Positions 33,113 through 41,729 of a stretch of 64,000 nt of DNA are shown in pieces. The notes under the pieces are model-generated. The model ran no database searches. It was not told the DNA's origin and worked only from the letters and a program-made list of their open reading frames with translations. This stretch comes from Shimia sagamensis (GTDB lineage Bacteria; Pseudomonadota; Alphaproteobacteria; Rhodobacterales; Rhodobacteraceae): contig NZ_FXTY01000003.1 of the NCBI RefSeq assembly GCF_900182745.1, positions 124,001-188,000 of the forward strand, in the 5' to 3' direction. The stretch's first letter is position 1. The number at the start of each line of letters is the position of its first letter. The translations under genes were made by a program, and so were the position numbers.

Positions 33113-34282
33113 TTGAAGGTCTGAAAACGCCTTAGCCAACCGCGAGGCCGCTTCTTCAACCCGTGCCCGCGGCGTGGCGATGTTGAACCGCAGGAAGTCA
33201 TCGCCGCCTTTGCCAAAAGTTGGACCGTGGTTCACGCAAACACGTGCCCCTTGTTCCACGCGCCCGGTGAAATCCTCTCGGCTCATGCCTGTGCCGGAGA
33301 AATCCACCCAGCTCAGATAGGTCGCTTCCAGTGGCATTGATGACAGGCCGGGAATGCTTTGGATCGCTGCGTCCAAAATCTTGCGGTTGCCGTCGAGATA
33401 TTCGATCAACCCATCAACCCAGGCTGCGCCTTCCGGCGAGTAAGCCGCCTCCGCCATGAACAGACCAAAGCTGTTTGGCGACATTCCAAGCGCCCCCATG
33501 CGGGCCGCGAACTTCGCCCGTAGAGCCTCATCGGGAATGATCACATTGCCGGTCAGACCACCCGCAAGGTTAAATGTCTTGGTGGTGGCGGTCATCATCA
33601 CCAAACGGTCCAGAATGCTAGGGTCGACATTGACCATCGGGATATGCGTTTTGCCCGGATACACAAGATCATGGTGGATCTCGTCGCTCACAAGAATGAG
33701 GTCATGGCGCTTACAGAAGTCAGCCACGCCTTGCAGCTCTTCACGAGACCACACACGCCCACCCGGATTGTGCGGTGAGCAGAGGATGAACATGGTCTCA
33801 TGCCCCTTCATCTGCGCATCCCAGGCGTCAAAATCCATTTCATAGTGGCCGTTGTTGTTGACGAGTTCGCATTCCACAACTTCGCGGCCCGCGGCCTTAA
33901 TGACGCGCGCAAAGGCGTGATACACCGGCGTGGTCAACACAACACCGTCGCCAACCGCGCTAAACGCGTCCACACAAAGGCCCGTGCCATTCACCAGCCC
34001 ATGTGTGCTGAAAATCTCGTCGCGCTCCACAGACCAGTTATGGCGCTCCTTCATCCACCAACGGATTGCGTCTCGATAGGCCGCATCGTCGCCGTAATAG
34101 CCAAACACACCGGTGTTGATCATGCCTTTGACCGCATTGGTCACGCAGGCCGGCGGGCGGAAATCCATATCAGCCACCCACATCGCGATCCCATCGTCGG
34201 CAGACACACCATAGATTTTCTCCATCATGTCCCATTTCACGGAATGGGAGCCAAAGCGGTCGATGTTCTCGTCGAAATTCAT
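33110..34282 (-). CDS. MalY/PatB-type PLP-dependent C-S lyase
   Basis: The 390-residue protein is a fold-type I PLP enzyme of the MalY/PatB branch: FGSHSVKWDMMEKIYGV and MWVADMDFRPP at the N-terminus, NPGGRVWSREELQ, LVSDEIHHDLVYPG, and the PLP lysine in TATTKTFNLAGG. These enzymes cleave cystathionine or related C-S bonds to pyruvate, ammonia and a thiol, and some act as aminotransferases. In marine bacteria they can also act on sulfur compounds; the substrate here cannot be read. It is divergent from def, with 111 bases between starts. Confidence 0.92.
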   Translation of the reverse strand: MNFDENIDRFGSHSVKWDMMEKIYGVSADDGIAMWVADMDFRPPACVTNAVKGMINTGVFGYYGDDAAYRDAIRWWMKERHNWSVERDEIFSTHGLVNGTGLCVDAFSAVGDGVVLTTPVYHAFARVIKAAGREVVECELVNNNGHYEMDFDAWDAQMKGHETMFILCSPHNPGGRVWSREELQGVADFCKRHDLILVSDEIHHDLVYPGKTHIPMVNVDPSILDRLVMMTATTKTFNLAGGLTGNVIIPDEALRAKFAARMGALGMSPNSFGLFMAEAAYSPEGAAWVDGLIEYLDGNRKILDAAIQSIPGLSSMPLEATYLSWVDFSGTGMSREDFTGRVEQGARVCVNHGPTFGKGGDDFLRFNIATPRARVEEAASRLAKAFSDLQ

Positions 34283-34393
34283 CTGTGTGTCCTTTGCTTA
34301 ACAACGCAACCGCACGCTAGCGAATTGCGCCTCATGTGCAACCCCGCAAGCTACCCCGTTGCGCAGAAGGCGCGACTGTCCTAGATGGGGGCC

Positions 34394-34906
34394 ATGATCA
34401 AACCTATTCTTATCCACCCCGATCCGCGCCTGAAAAAGGTCTGTGCACCCGTGTCTGATCTCTCCGACGATCTGCGCAATTTGGCCAAAGACATGCTGGA
34501 AACCATGTATGACGCGCCGGGCATTGGCCTGGCCGCGCCGCAGGTTGGCGTGCTTGACCGTTTGATCGTGATGGATTGTATCAAAGACGGCGATCCTGAA
34601 CCGGTGGTGATGTTCAACCCCGAGGTGCTCTCGAGCTCCGAAGATCTGAACGTCTATGAGGAAGGCTGCCTGTCCATTCCGGAACAGTTTGCCGAGGTGA
34701 CCCGTCCTGAATCCGTCCGTGTTGGCTGGATCGACATGGAGGGCAATCCTCAGGAAAAAGACTTCGACGGCCTCTGGGCGACCTGCGTGCAGCATGAGAT
34801 TGATCACCTCAATGGCAAGCTGTTCATCGACTACCTAGGCCCGATGAAACGTCAGATGATGACCCGCAAGAGCCAGAAAATGAAACGCGAGCTGGCCCGC
34901 GGATAA
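34394..34906 (+). CDS. def: Peptide deformylase, active copy
   Basis: The 170-residue protein has all three deformylase motifs: GIGLAAPQVG, EEGCLS with the metal-binding Cys92, and HEIDH with His134, catalytic Glu135 and His138. It removes the formyl group from nascent proteins at the ribosome exit. The ATG at 34394 gives MIKPILIHPDPRL, the usual family start; an in-frame ATG at 34385 is possible. It heads a def-def paralogue-fmt cluster on the plus strand. The next gene is a degenerate paralogue 56 bases downstream. Confidence 0.95.
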   Translation: MIKPILIHPDPRLKKVCAPVSDLSDDLRNLAKDMLETMYDAPGIGLAAPQVGVLDRLIVMDCIKDGDPEPVVMFNPEVLSSSEDLNVYEEGCLSIPEQFAEVTRPESVRVGWIDMEGNPQEKDFDGLWATCVQHEIDHLNGKLFIDYLGPMKRQMMTRKSQKMKRELARG

Positions 34907-34962
34907 CGCGTGACCGGATCAACCGGTTGGGTTACCGATACTTTGTCGCTGGAGCACATAAA

Positions 34963-35457
34963 ATGACTGTTCGAACTTGTATTCCGTGGCCTGACAAACG
35001 CCTGCGCACCGTATCGGACCCTGTGGACGCAATCACCGATGAGGTGCGTCAGGTCTGGGACGATCTGATCGATACCATGTATGCCATGCCGGGTGTAGGC
35101 ATGGGGGCCAACCAGATTGGTGTACTGCTGCGGCTGATCGTTGTGGACGCCACCGAGGACGGTAAATCGGCTGTCCGCATGGCCAACCCGGAAATCCTGC
35201 ACGCCTCCGCACAGCCACGCGAGCACGAAGAGGCCAGCCCAAATCTGGTGGGCGTCTCCGCCAAGATCGAGCGCCCGCGCGCCGTGACCGTGCGTTACGT
35301 GGATGAGAACGGTGAGACCGTTGAAAAAGACTTTGTGGGCCTCTGGGCCACTTCGGTTCAGCATCAGATCGACCACATCAACGGTAAGATGTACTTCGAT
35401 CACCTCAGCAAAACCAAACGGTCTATGTTGATCAAGAAGGCGCAAAAGCGCCGCTAA
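34963..35457 (+). CDS. Peptide deformylase paralogue lacking catalytic residues
   Basis: The 164-residue protein aligns along its length with the adjacent def product and keeps the same spacing, but the active-site residues differ. Motif 1 reads [10 protein letters not shown]. The EGCLS motif reads EEASPN, so the metal-binding Cys92 position is Ser. HEIDH has become HQIDH, so the catalytic Glu135 is Gln135; both His ligands remain. I checked these codons in the DNA. It is therefore probably not a working deformylase and may be structural or regulatory, for example holding formyl-peptide or ribosome binding. GGAG lies 10 bases before the ATG at 34963. fmt follows 23 bases on. Confidence 0.88.
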   Translation: MTVRTCIPWPDKRLRTVSDPVDAITDEVRQVWDDLIDTMYAMPGVGMGANQIGVLLRLIVVDATEDGKSAVRMANPEILHASAQPREHEEASPNLVGVSAKIERPRAVTVRYVDENGETVEKDFVGLWATSVQHQIDHINGKMYFDHLSKTKRSMLIKKAQKRR

Positions 35458-35480
35458 ACACGAGAGCAGGAGACACCCCT

Positions 35481-36386
35481 ATGCGCATTTTATTTATGGG
35501 CACCCCCGAGTTTTCTGTCTCCGTCCTCGACGCATTGGTCGAAGCAGGCCACGAAATTGTTGCCGTGTTCAGCCAGCCGCCGCGACCAGCCGGGCGCGGC
35601 AAAAAAGACCGCCCAACACCGGTACACGCCCGCGCGCTGGAGTTGGGGCTAACGGTGCATCACCCCAAAAGTCTGCGCACAGATGAGGCCAAAGAGCTTA
35701 TCGCGAGTATTGACGCGGATGTGGGTGTGGTGGTCGCCTACGGTCTGATCCTGCCGCAATATGTGCTGGATACCCCTGCGCACGGGTGCCTCAACATCCA
35801 CGCGAGCTTGCTGCCACGCTGGCGCGGCGCAGCGCCAATCCATCGCGCGATCATGGCCGGTGACGCCCAAACGGGTGTTTGCATCATGCAAATGGACGCT
35901 GGTTTAGACACCGGGCCCGTGCTGTTGGAGCGCGCGCTTGAGATTGGTGCGGCAGAAACCACCGCGCAACTGCACGACCGCCTCGCCGGGCTGGGTTCCA
36001 CCGCCATCGTCGACACGTTGGCAGACCTAACCAACCTGACCGCCACACCTCAGCCTGCCGAGGGTGTCACTTACGCCGAAAAAATCGACAAGGCAGAATC
36101 CCGCATCGATTGGTCGGCACCTGCCGCCGAAGTGGACCGTAAAATCCGAGGTCTTTCTCCATTCCCTGGCGCCTGGACCGAAATCGACGGTCAGCGTGTG
36201 AAACTGCTCGCTTCACGTCTCGTAGACGGCAACGGCCAAGCCGGTGAATTGCTGGATGACACACTAACCGTGGCCTGTGGCGACGGCGCCGTGCAGCTCT
36301 TGCGCTTGCAACGTGCGGGCAAAGGCGCGCAAGACGCGGACATCTTCCTGCGAGGCTTCCCGCTCACCAAAGGTCAGCAATTGTAA
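35481..36386 (+). CDS. fmt: Methionyl-tRNA formyltransferase
   Basis: The 301-residue protein matches Fmt: [19 protein letters not shown], the formyl-THF binding loop and catalytic residues in [20 protein letters not shown] and [11 protein letters not shown], and a C-terminal OB-like domain. It formylates initiator Met-tRNA with 10-formyl-tetrahydrofolate, pairing functionally with def. CAGGAGA precedes the ATG by 9 bases. It lies in a plus-strand cluster with two def genes and a small membrane protein. Confidence 0.97.
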   Translation: MRILFMGTPEFSVSVLDALVEAGHEIVAVFSQPPRPAGRGKKDRPTPVHARALELGLTVHHPKSLRTDEAKELIASIDADVGVVVAYGLILPQYVLDTPAHGCLNIHASLLPRWRGAAPIHRAIMAGDAQTGVCIMQMDAGLDTGPVLLERALEIGAAETTAQLHDRLAGLGSTAIVDTLADLTNLTATPQPAEGVTYAEKIDKAESRIDWSAPAAEVDRKIRGLSPFPGAWTEIDGQRVKLLASRLVDGNGQAGELLDDTLTVACGDGAVQLLRLQRAGKGAQDADIFLRGFPLTKGQQL

Positions 36387-36397
36387 GGAGCCTCCAG

Positions 36398-36634
36398 GTG
36401 TTTTTCTCCTTCTTCGGCACCGTTATCATTGCCGGCATTGTTGGCTACCTGTCAGAGCGCAGCGGTTTCACCCGCAATGGCTATCTCCCGTCGATCATCA
36501 TCTGTATCGGCGGTGCGTTCCTGTTCTTCATGATAAGCCGCATGTTTCACATCGGGTTTGGCAGCCCGGGCCTCAACGCGATCCTGTCCTCGGTTGGCGC
36601 GTTGATCATCGTACCAACACACTACCGAAAATGA
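36398..36634 (+). CDS. Small membrane protein, GlsB/YeaQ-like
   Basis: The 78-residue protein has three short hydrophobic segments: residues 3-17, 31-46 and 58-73. The first is followed by a YLSER/GxTRNGYLP loop. The size and Gly-rich helices recall the GlsB/YeaQ/YmgE family, but the match is loose and I do not name it further. The start is GTG at 36398 with AAGGAG about 8 bases upstream. It lies 11 bases after fmt and probably ends that transcript, convergent with rnhA 3 bases away. Confidence 0.68.
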   Translation: MFFSFFGTVIIAGIVGYLSERSGFTRNGYLPSIIICIGGAFLFFMISRMFHIGFGSPGLNAILSSVGALIIVPTHYRK

Positions 36635-36637
36635 GCT

Positions 36638-37093
36638 TCAGCCCTTCTTAAACGGCGCCATTCCCGCGCGGGCCAGTTCGTCCGCGCGTTCGTTTTCCGG
36701 ATGCCCTGCATGGCCCTTGACCCATTCCCAAGTCACCTGATGCCGCGCCTGTGCCGCGTCCAAACGCTGCCACAGCTCAACATTTTTGACCGGCTTCTTT
36801 GCGGCTGTCTTCCAGCCGTTTTTCTTCCAACCAAAAATCCACCCGGTCACGCCATTTTTCACATAGGTGCTGTCGGTCACAACCGTGATGGTGCTGGGTC
36901 GTTCCAGCGTCTCAAGCGCCATGATTGCCGCCATCAACTCCATCTTGTTGTTGGTGGTGTCTGCCGCGCCGCCTTTGAGCTCACGCTCTTTCATGACGGT
37001 GCCGCCTTCTTTCGCTTGCATGAGGGTGCCCCAGCCTCCTGGGCCAGGGTTTCCGGAACACGCGCCATCGGTATATGCAATCAAATCAGCCAT
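36638..37093 (-). CDS. rnhA: Ribonuclease HI
   Basis: The 151-residue protein is a full-length RNase HI, which cleaves RNA in RNA-DNA hybrids. The catalytic acidic residues are Asp9 in [17 protein letters not shown], Glu52 in NKMELMAAI, Asp74 in [10 protein letters not shown] and Asp138 in NERADELA. The basic handle region ([16 protein letters not shown]) is present. Its start overlaps the upstream methyltransferase stop by 8 bases (ATGGCTGA), which suggests translational coupling in the ispH-LysE-methyltransferase-rnhA transcript. Confidence 0.96.
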   Translation of the reverse strand: MADLIAYTDGACSGNPGPGGWGTLMQAKEGGTVMKERELKGGAADTTNNKMELMAAIMALETLERPSTITVVTDSTYVKNGVTGWIFGWKKNGWKTAAKKPVKNVELWQRLDAAQARHQVTWEWVKGHAGHPENERADELARAGMAPFKKG

Positions 37094-37691
37094 GGGCGGT
37101 CAGTATGACAAATGTGTCGTCACTGCCAGCCAATCCAACCGCACTACCGGTTCTTTTTCGCGTCACCGTGAAGCCTGCGGACTCCAGAAGTCCAATCAAC
37201 TCGTCCTCGCGGTAGTAGCCGTAGAACCGTCCCAGGTGGTCGCGCCTTTCGCCATCTCCCAGTTTGGTGCCAATGTGAAAGGCACCACCAGGTTTTAGCG
37301 CGCAGTGAATGCGTTTGAGGTGGTCCGGCATCTCCGTCTTGCGGGCGTGCAACAGACTAAAGTTAGCCCAGATGCCGTCATAGGTGCCAGCCACGTCGAG
37401 CTGATCAAAGGTTGCCACGGTCACGTCTATGTCAAAGTGCTCTTTGGCCAACGCTGCCATTTCCGATGACGCGTCCATAGCATCAACAGTGTATCCCGCG
37501 TCGCGAATTTTTGCAGCCCATTGCCCGGGGCCACAGCCCAAATCCAACACTAGGCCAGTGTCTGGCAACAGGTCAAAAAATGCCGTTAAGTCGCTGAACT
37601 GATCAACATCCGAGTCATCAACCCGGGTAAACCGTTTGGCATAGTCACCTGCGGCTTTGGCGTAGACCGCAAGTGTTTCTTTGTCGCTCAT
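37086..37691 (-). CDS. Class I SAM-dependent methyltransferase
   Basis: The 201-residue protein has motif [19 protein letters not shown], motif [15 protein letters not shown], motif [15 protein letters not shown] and a later [14 protein letters not shown] block, typical of class I small-molecule methyltransferases. The substrate cannot be read. The ATG at 37691 overlaps the upstream LysE-type gene stop by 4 bases, and its own stop overlaps the rnhA start by 8 bases, so it is tightly coupled within the cluster. Confidence 0.88.
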   Translation of the reverse strand: MSDKETLAVYAKAAGDYAKRFTRVDDSDVDQFSDLTAFFDLLPDTGLVLDLGCGPGQWAAKIRDAGYTVDAMDASSEMAALAKEHFDIDVTVATFDQLDVAGTYDGIWANFSLLHARKTEMPDHLKRIHCALKPGGAFHIGTKLGDGERRDHLGRFYGYYREDELIGLLESAGFTVTRKRTGSAVGLAGSDDTFVILTAHG

Positions 37692-38302
37692 GCCCGCTCC
37701 ATCGCCAGGCGTCCCGCCAGCGCAACAAAAATTGTCGCAAAGCTGCGGTTGAGCCATGTCATCACGCGTTCACTGCCCAGAAGTAGATCACGCGCCTTGG
37801 CTGCGAACAGCCCATAGAGCACAAACACGACAAAGGTCAGCACCATAAACACACCGCCCAGCACGGTCATTTCCAGGGTTGCCGTCGTCGCATTTCCGCT
37901 CAGGAACGGCGGTAGCAGCGCAAGGAAAAAGACCGAGAGTTTCGGGTTCAAAATGTTGATCAACGCCCCCCGCCGCGCAATTACAAAACCAGCTTGCGCC
38001 TGCCGCTCAGCCTTGACTGCCAGTGCTCCGTCGCTGCGCAGCGCTTGCCAGGCGAGGTAAAGCAGATAGGCCACACCGGCAAATTTCACAACGTTGAACA
38101 AAACAGCTGACGTATGCAGTACCGCCGCCAACCCCAAAGTGGCCGCCAGCAGGTGGGGCACAATTCCAAAGGTGCAGCCCAATGCCGCCCAAAGCGCGGC
38201 ACGCGGGCCTTGGCCCAAGCCCATCGCAAGCGTGTAAATGACCCCAGTCCCGGGCGCGATCACCACCACAAAGGCGGTGACAAGAAATTGCAAAGACAGC
38301 AC
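37688..38302 (-). CDS. LysE/RhtB-family exporter
   Basis: The 204-residue protein has the LysE/RhtB pattern of about six hydrophobic segments, the APGTGVIYTLAMGLGQGPRAALWAALG motif after the first helix, and LINILNPKLSVFFLALLPPF in the middle. These transporters export amino acids or related metabolites across the inner membrane. The start is GTG at 38302, preceded by GAGGAG. It lies 73 bases after ispH on the same strand and overlaps the downstream methyltransferase gene. This is the second of three LysE-type genes in the window. Confidence 0.9.
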   Translation of the reverse strand: MLSLQFLVTAFVVVIAPGTGVIYTLAMGLGQGPRAALWAALGCTFGIVPHLLAATLGLAAVLHTSAVLFNVVKFAGVAYLLYLAWQALRSDGALAVKAERQAQAGFVIARRGALINILNPKLSVFFLALLPPFLSGNATTATLEMTVLGGVFMVLTFVVFVLYGLFAAKARDLLLGSERVMTWLNRSFATIFVALAGRLAMERA

Positions 38303-38375
38303 GTCATACTCCTCAATTTGGGTTGTTATCGCCCCGTCAGCGTGGGGCAGAATAGGCTTGTGGGAGGCAGCACAC

Positions 38376-39329
38376 CTAAACTGACACATCCCGCAACACG
38401 CGCGGCACTTTGAAGTTCACCCGTTCCACTGCAGTTTCGACGACTTCAACTGTCACTTCGAACTTATCCCGAAACGCGTCGATCACTTCATTGACCAGCA
38501 CTTCAGGTGCACTGGCACCCGCCGTAATGCCCAGTGACGAAATCCCTTCAAGGGCACGCCAATCAATATCTTTGCCGCGCTGCACCAACTGCGAATAGCG
38601 GCACCCGTTATTGGCGCCTACTTCCACCAACCTCTTTGAATTGGACGAGTTTGGTGCGCCCACCACCAGCATGGCGTCAACTTTGGGAGCCACCTCTTTC
38701 ACCGCTTCTTGGCGGTTGGTGGTGGCGTAACAGATGTCCTCTTTGTGAGGGCCGACAATCTCCGGAAAGCGGGTGTTTAGTGCAGCCACAATGCCTTTGG
38801 TGTCATCCACCGACAGGGTTGTTTGAGTTACAAAGGCAAGCTTGCTTGGATCGCGCACGTCGACGGTGATCACATCCGCTTCGGTTTCCACAAGCAGCAC
38901 TTCGCCGTCGGTCAACTGTCCCATGGTGCCAATGGTCTCTGGGTGGCCGGCATGGCCAATCATAATGATTTGCAACCCGTTTTCGCTATGGCGCTCCGCC
39001 TCGATATGCACCTTGCTGACCAACGGACAGGTCGCGTCCACATAGATCATTTCGCGACGTTGCGCCTCTGCAGGCACAACTTTAGCGACCCCATGGGCCG
39101 AGAAAATCACCGGACGGTCATCCGGGCATTCATCCAGTTCTTCGACAAACACCGCGCCTTTGTCCCGCAGTCCGTCCACCACATATTTGTTGTGCACAAT
39201 TTCGTGGCGCACATAGACAGGCGCCCCCCATTTGAGGAGGGCCATCTCCACAATCTTGATGGCGCGATCGACTCCGGCACAAAACCCACGCGGGGCCGCA
39301 AGATGGATGGTCAGGGGGGGCTTGCTCAT
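38376..39329 (-). CDS. ispH: 4-hydroxy-3-methylbut-2-enyl diphosphate reductase
   Basis: The 317-residue protein matches IspH, the last enzyme of the non-mevalonate isoprenoid route, which makes IPP and DMAPP. The three cysteines for its 4Fe-4S cluster are visible: Cys17 in [11 protein letters not shown], Cys101 in [11 protein letters not shown] and Cys200 in [11 protein letters not shown]. The [10 protein letters not shown] segment is also conserved. The ATG at 39329 fits the family start and has GGAG upstream. It is divergent from the cytochrome gene and leads a leftward cluster ending at rnhA. Confidence 0.97.
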   Translation of the reverse strand: MSKPPLTIHLAAPRGFCAGVDRAIKIVEMALLKWGAPVYVRHEIVHNKYVVDGLRDKGAVFVEELDECPDDRPVIFSAHGVAKVVPAEAQRREMIYVDATCPLVSKVHIEAERHSENGLQIIMIGHAGHPETIGTMGQLTDGEVLLVETEADVITVDVRDPSKLAFVTQTTLSVDDTKGIVAALNTRFPEIVGPHKEDICYATTNRQEAVKEVAPKVDAMLVVGAPNSSNSKRLVEVGANNGCRYSQLVQRGKDIDWRALEGISSLGITAGASAPEVLVNEVIDAFRDKFEVTVEVVETAVERVNFKVPRVLRDVSV

Positions 39330-39450
39330 AGCTGTGGTCTCCACGATGATCCTGCGGCAACAGGTAGTGATTTCACGCGCCAACGTCCAGAGCTTGACCT
39401 TCTAGTGGGGCAGGGTGGTAACGCGAACGCACTTCAAAATGGGAGAGAGC

Positions 39451-39924
39451 ATGGCGTTTTCAAAACTAGGCTGGGCGGCGCTTGGCATTGCGATTGTCGG
39501 AGGGTTTATTGTGCAATCGGTGGTCAATCCAATTGAAACAACCGTGGCCAACCAGCGGCTGCCTTACGACAACACTGGTAGTGTTGCAAAAGGCAAGTCG
39601 CTCTATGCGGAAAATTGCGCCTCTTGTCATGGCAGTAACCTGCAGGGTGAGCCCAACTGGAAGCAGCGCACGCCTGATGGCCTGATGCCCGCGCCGCCCC
39701 ATGACGAAACCGGCCACACCTGGCACCACCCGGATGCGATGCTCTTTGCGATTACGAAACAAGGCAGCGCCGCTGTTGTGGGGCAGGGGTACGAAAGCAA
39801 CATGCCTGGGTTTGAAGGCAGTCTAACTGATCAGCAGATTTTGGATGTGCTAGGCTACATCAAAAGCACCTGGCCAGATAGGGTGATCAAAATGCACAAT
39901 GACATGAATGATCAACAGGGCTGA
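39451..39924 (+). CDS. Membrane-anchored cytochrome c
   Basis: The 157-residue protein has an uncleaved-looking N-terminal anchor (LGWAALGIAIVGGFIVQSV) and a single class I cytochrome c domain with the haem motif CASCH at residues 56-60. A likely Met axial ligand lies in NMPGFEGSLTDQQ, followed by the closing helix ILDVLGYIKSTWP. It is predicted to face the periplasm and shuttle electrons. A His-rich insert (ETGHTWHHPD) follows the haem motif. GGAGAG precedes the ATG at 39451. It is divergent from ispH and followed by a terminator. The redox partner is unknown. Confidence 0.9.
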   Translation: MAFSKLGWAALGIAIVGGFIVQSVVNPIETTVANQRLPYDNTGSVAKGKSLYAENCASCHGSNLQGEPNWKQRTPDGLMPAPPHDETGHTWHHPDAMLFAITKQGSAAVVGQGYESNMPGFEGSLTDQQILDVLGYIKSTWPDRVIKMHNDMNDQQG

Positions 39925-39932
39925 CCACAACG

Positions 39933-39963
39933 CAAAAAAGCCGAGGCATCAGCCCCGGCTTTT
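39933..39963. terminator. Bidirectional intrinsic terminator
   Basis: AAAAGCCG and CGGCTTTT form an 8-bp outer stem, extended by two G-C pairs past an A-C mismatch, around a CATCAG loop, with A and T runs on the two sides. It lies between the convergent cytochrome (stop 39924) and NYN (stop 39984) genes. Confidence 0.85.
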
Positions 39964-39983
39964 CGAATTTGTCGTGTTGCGAG

Positions 39984-40559
39984 TCAGTCGTCTGCCATCT
40001 CTGCTTCGCGATTGTGTTCTGGCAGTGGGTCGCGCGGCGGGCGGCCAATCACTTCGCGCAAGCCATCCAGCTCGATGAAGTTATCAGCCTGACGGCGCAG
40101 CTCATCGGAAATCATCGGCGGCTGACTGCGGATGGTAGACACCACCGACACACGCACACCTTGGCGTTGCAGGCTTTCAACCAGCGGACGGAAATCCCCA
40201 TCTCCCGAGAACAAAACGATGTGGTCCACATGTGGCGCCAGTTCCATCGCGTTCACCGCCAGCTCAATGTCCATGTTCCCCTTGACCTTACGACGCCCCT
40301 GGGAGTCTGTGTACTCCTTCGCCGCTTTGGTCACCATGGTGAAGCCGTTGTAATGTAGCCAATCTACCAGCGGGCGGATCGGCGAATATTCGTCGTTCTC
40401 CAGCAACGCTGTGTAGTAAAAGGCCCGAAGCAGCTTACCACGGCGCATAAATTCCTGCCGCAAAAGCTTATAGTCGATATCGAACCCGAGCGACTTCGCA
40501 GCCGCATACAGATTCGAACCGTCTATGAACAGCGCGAGCCGTTCGTCTTTGTAAAACAT
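39984..40559 (-). CDS. NYN/PIN-like domain protein (LabA/DUF88 family)
   Basis: The 191-residue protein has the LabA-type NYN (PIN-like) pattern: LALFIDGSNLYAAAKSLG with the first metal Asp, KGNMDIELAVNAMEL with a second acidic site, and IVLFSGDGDFRPLVESLQRQGVRV with the Asp pair. NYN proteins are predicted or shown RNA nucleases. The start is the ATG at 40559 with AAAGGA upstream; the TTG just before it is less likely. It ends at a terminator shared with the cytochrome gene. The specific RNA target is unknown. Confidence 0.9.
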   Translation of the reverse strand: MFYKDERLALFIDGSNLYAAAKSLGFDIDYKLLRQEFMRRGKLLRAFYYTALLENDEYSPIRPLVDWLHYNGFTMVTKAAKEYTDSQGRRKVKGNMDIELAVNAMELAPHVDHIVLFSGDGDFRPLVESLQRQGVRVSVVSTIRSQPPMISDELRRQADNFIELDGLREVIGRPPRDPLPEHNREAEMADD

Positions 40560-40712
40560 CAAAATGTCCTTTCTAACTCTGCCGCGCCTGGAATGTCCCG
40601 TGAGTGAAAAATTGGAGTGAGCGTGACAGCACGTTCAAAATAGTCATATTTACGGGGGTCGCAAGCATTTGCGGTAAGTTCTGTCCAACTAGGAAATTAG
40701 ATAGGGATTAAA

Positions 40713-41273
40713 GTGAGTAGTTTTGGTCTATTAGCTCTTGGTGGTAATTTACCATCTCAATTTGGTTCACCAATTCAAACACTGCAAGAAGCTTTAATTC
40801 ATTTGAACCGGAATGCTGTTCATATTCGCGCAGTTAGCCGATTCTTTCAAACCCCTTGTTTTCCAAAAGGTGCGGGGCCGGATTTTATTAATGCCGCAGT
40901 GACTATAGAAACGGAGCTTTCCGCCCAGGACCTGATCACGGAGTTGCACAAGATTGAGAGCACCTTTGGGCGGCAGCGTTTGACACGCTGGGGCACCCGT
41001 CCGCTGGACATTGACTTGATTGGATTTGAAACGGAAGTGCTGCCAAACGCCTCGATTTGGACGCATTGGCGAGACTTGCCAGCTGAGCAACAGGCCCAAA
41101 TGGCGCCGGCAGAGCTGATTCTGCCGCATCCGCGATTGCAGGACCGTGCCTTTGTGCTGGCGCCGCTGTTGGACATTGCGCCGGACTGGAAACACCCGGT
41201 AACGGGGCGCTCCGTGGCCCAAATGTTTGGGGATTTACCGAATTTCGCTCAGAAAGAGCCGCGGCCCCTTTGA
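40713..41273 (+). CDS. folK: 2-amino-4-hydroxy-6-hydroxymethyldihydropteridine pyrophosphokinase
   Basis: The 186-residue protein matches HPPK, which pyrophosphorylates the pterin in folate synthesis. It has LALGGNLPSQFG at the start and the signature TRWGTRPLDIDLIGFE near residue 95. PHPRLQDRAFVLAPLLDIAPDW follows. The start is GTG at 40713, preceded by TAGGGA. The first 200 bases are clearly richer in A and T (for example TTATTAATGCC) than the rest of the gene and its neighbours. folC, another folate gene, lies 20 kb away. It precedes rpoZ by 75 bases. Confidence 0.94.
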   Translation: MSSFGLLALGGNLPSQFGSPIQTLQEALIHLNRNAVHIRAVSRFFQTPCFPKGAGPDFINAAVTIETELSAQDLITELHKIESTFGRQRLTRWGTRPLDIDLIGFETEVLPNASIWTHWRDLPAEQQAQMAPAELILPHPRLQDRAFVLAPLLDIAPDWKHPVTGRSVAQMFGDLPNFAQKEPRPL

Positions 41274-41348
41274 AACCTGCTTGTCAAGGGGTACAATCCC
41301 CCTTACACACTCGATTTCTGACTCGATCCATAACAATTGGAGTACCCG

Positions 41349-41702
41349 ATGGCCCGCGTGACCGTTGAAGACTGCGTAGACAAAGTTCAAAACCGCTTTG
41401 AGCTGGTGATGCTTGCGTCCCACCGTGCCCGTGAGGTGTCTGCTGGTGCCGCAATCACTCTGGATCGTGATAACGACAAAAATCCAGTTGTTGCTCTGCG
41501 TGAGATTGCTGAGGAAACTCAGACAGCAGATGAACTGCGTGAGCGTCTGATCGAGGCGAACCAGAGCCAGATCGAAGTTGACGAACCAGAAGAAGACCGC
41601 ATGGCGCTTCTTATGGGCTCAGAGCCGGACACACCTCAAGAGGACGACATGTCCGAAGAAAAACTGCTGCGTGCCCTGATGGAAGCGCAAGGTCAGGGCT
41701 AA
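41349..41702 (+). CDS. rpoZ: RNA polymerase omega subunit
   Basis: The 117-residue protein matches omega: [23 protein letters not shown] at the N-terminus, the conserved [10 protein letters not shown] and [17 protein letters not shown] blocks, and an acidic variable tail ([20 protein letters not shown]). Omega helps assemble polymerase and forms part of a ppGpp site, fitting its place 27 bases before the rsh gene. GGAG precedes the ATG at 41349; the in-frame TTG at 41337 would add four non-conserved residues. Confidence 0.96.
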   Translation: MARVTVEDCVDKVQNRFELVMLASHRAREVSAGAAITLDRDNDKNPVVALREIAEETQTADELRERLIEANQSQIEVDEPEEDRMALLMGSEPDTPQEDDMSEEKLLRALMEAQGQG

Positions 41703-41729
41703 GCCCTCAAGGACTATGGGTGGGCGCAA

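Noticed and set aside
34385-34393. Upstream ATG as the def start
   Set aside because: The family usually begins with a short Met-x-x-Pro-Ile segment just before HPDPRL, which fits the ATG at 34394; the extra three residues lack a better ribosome site.
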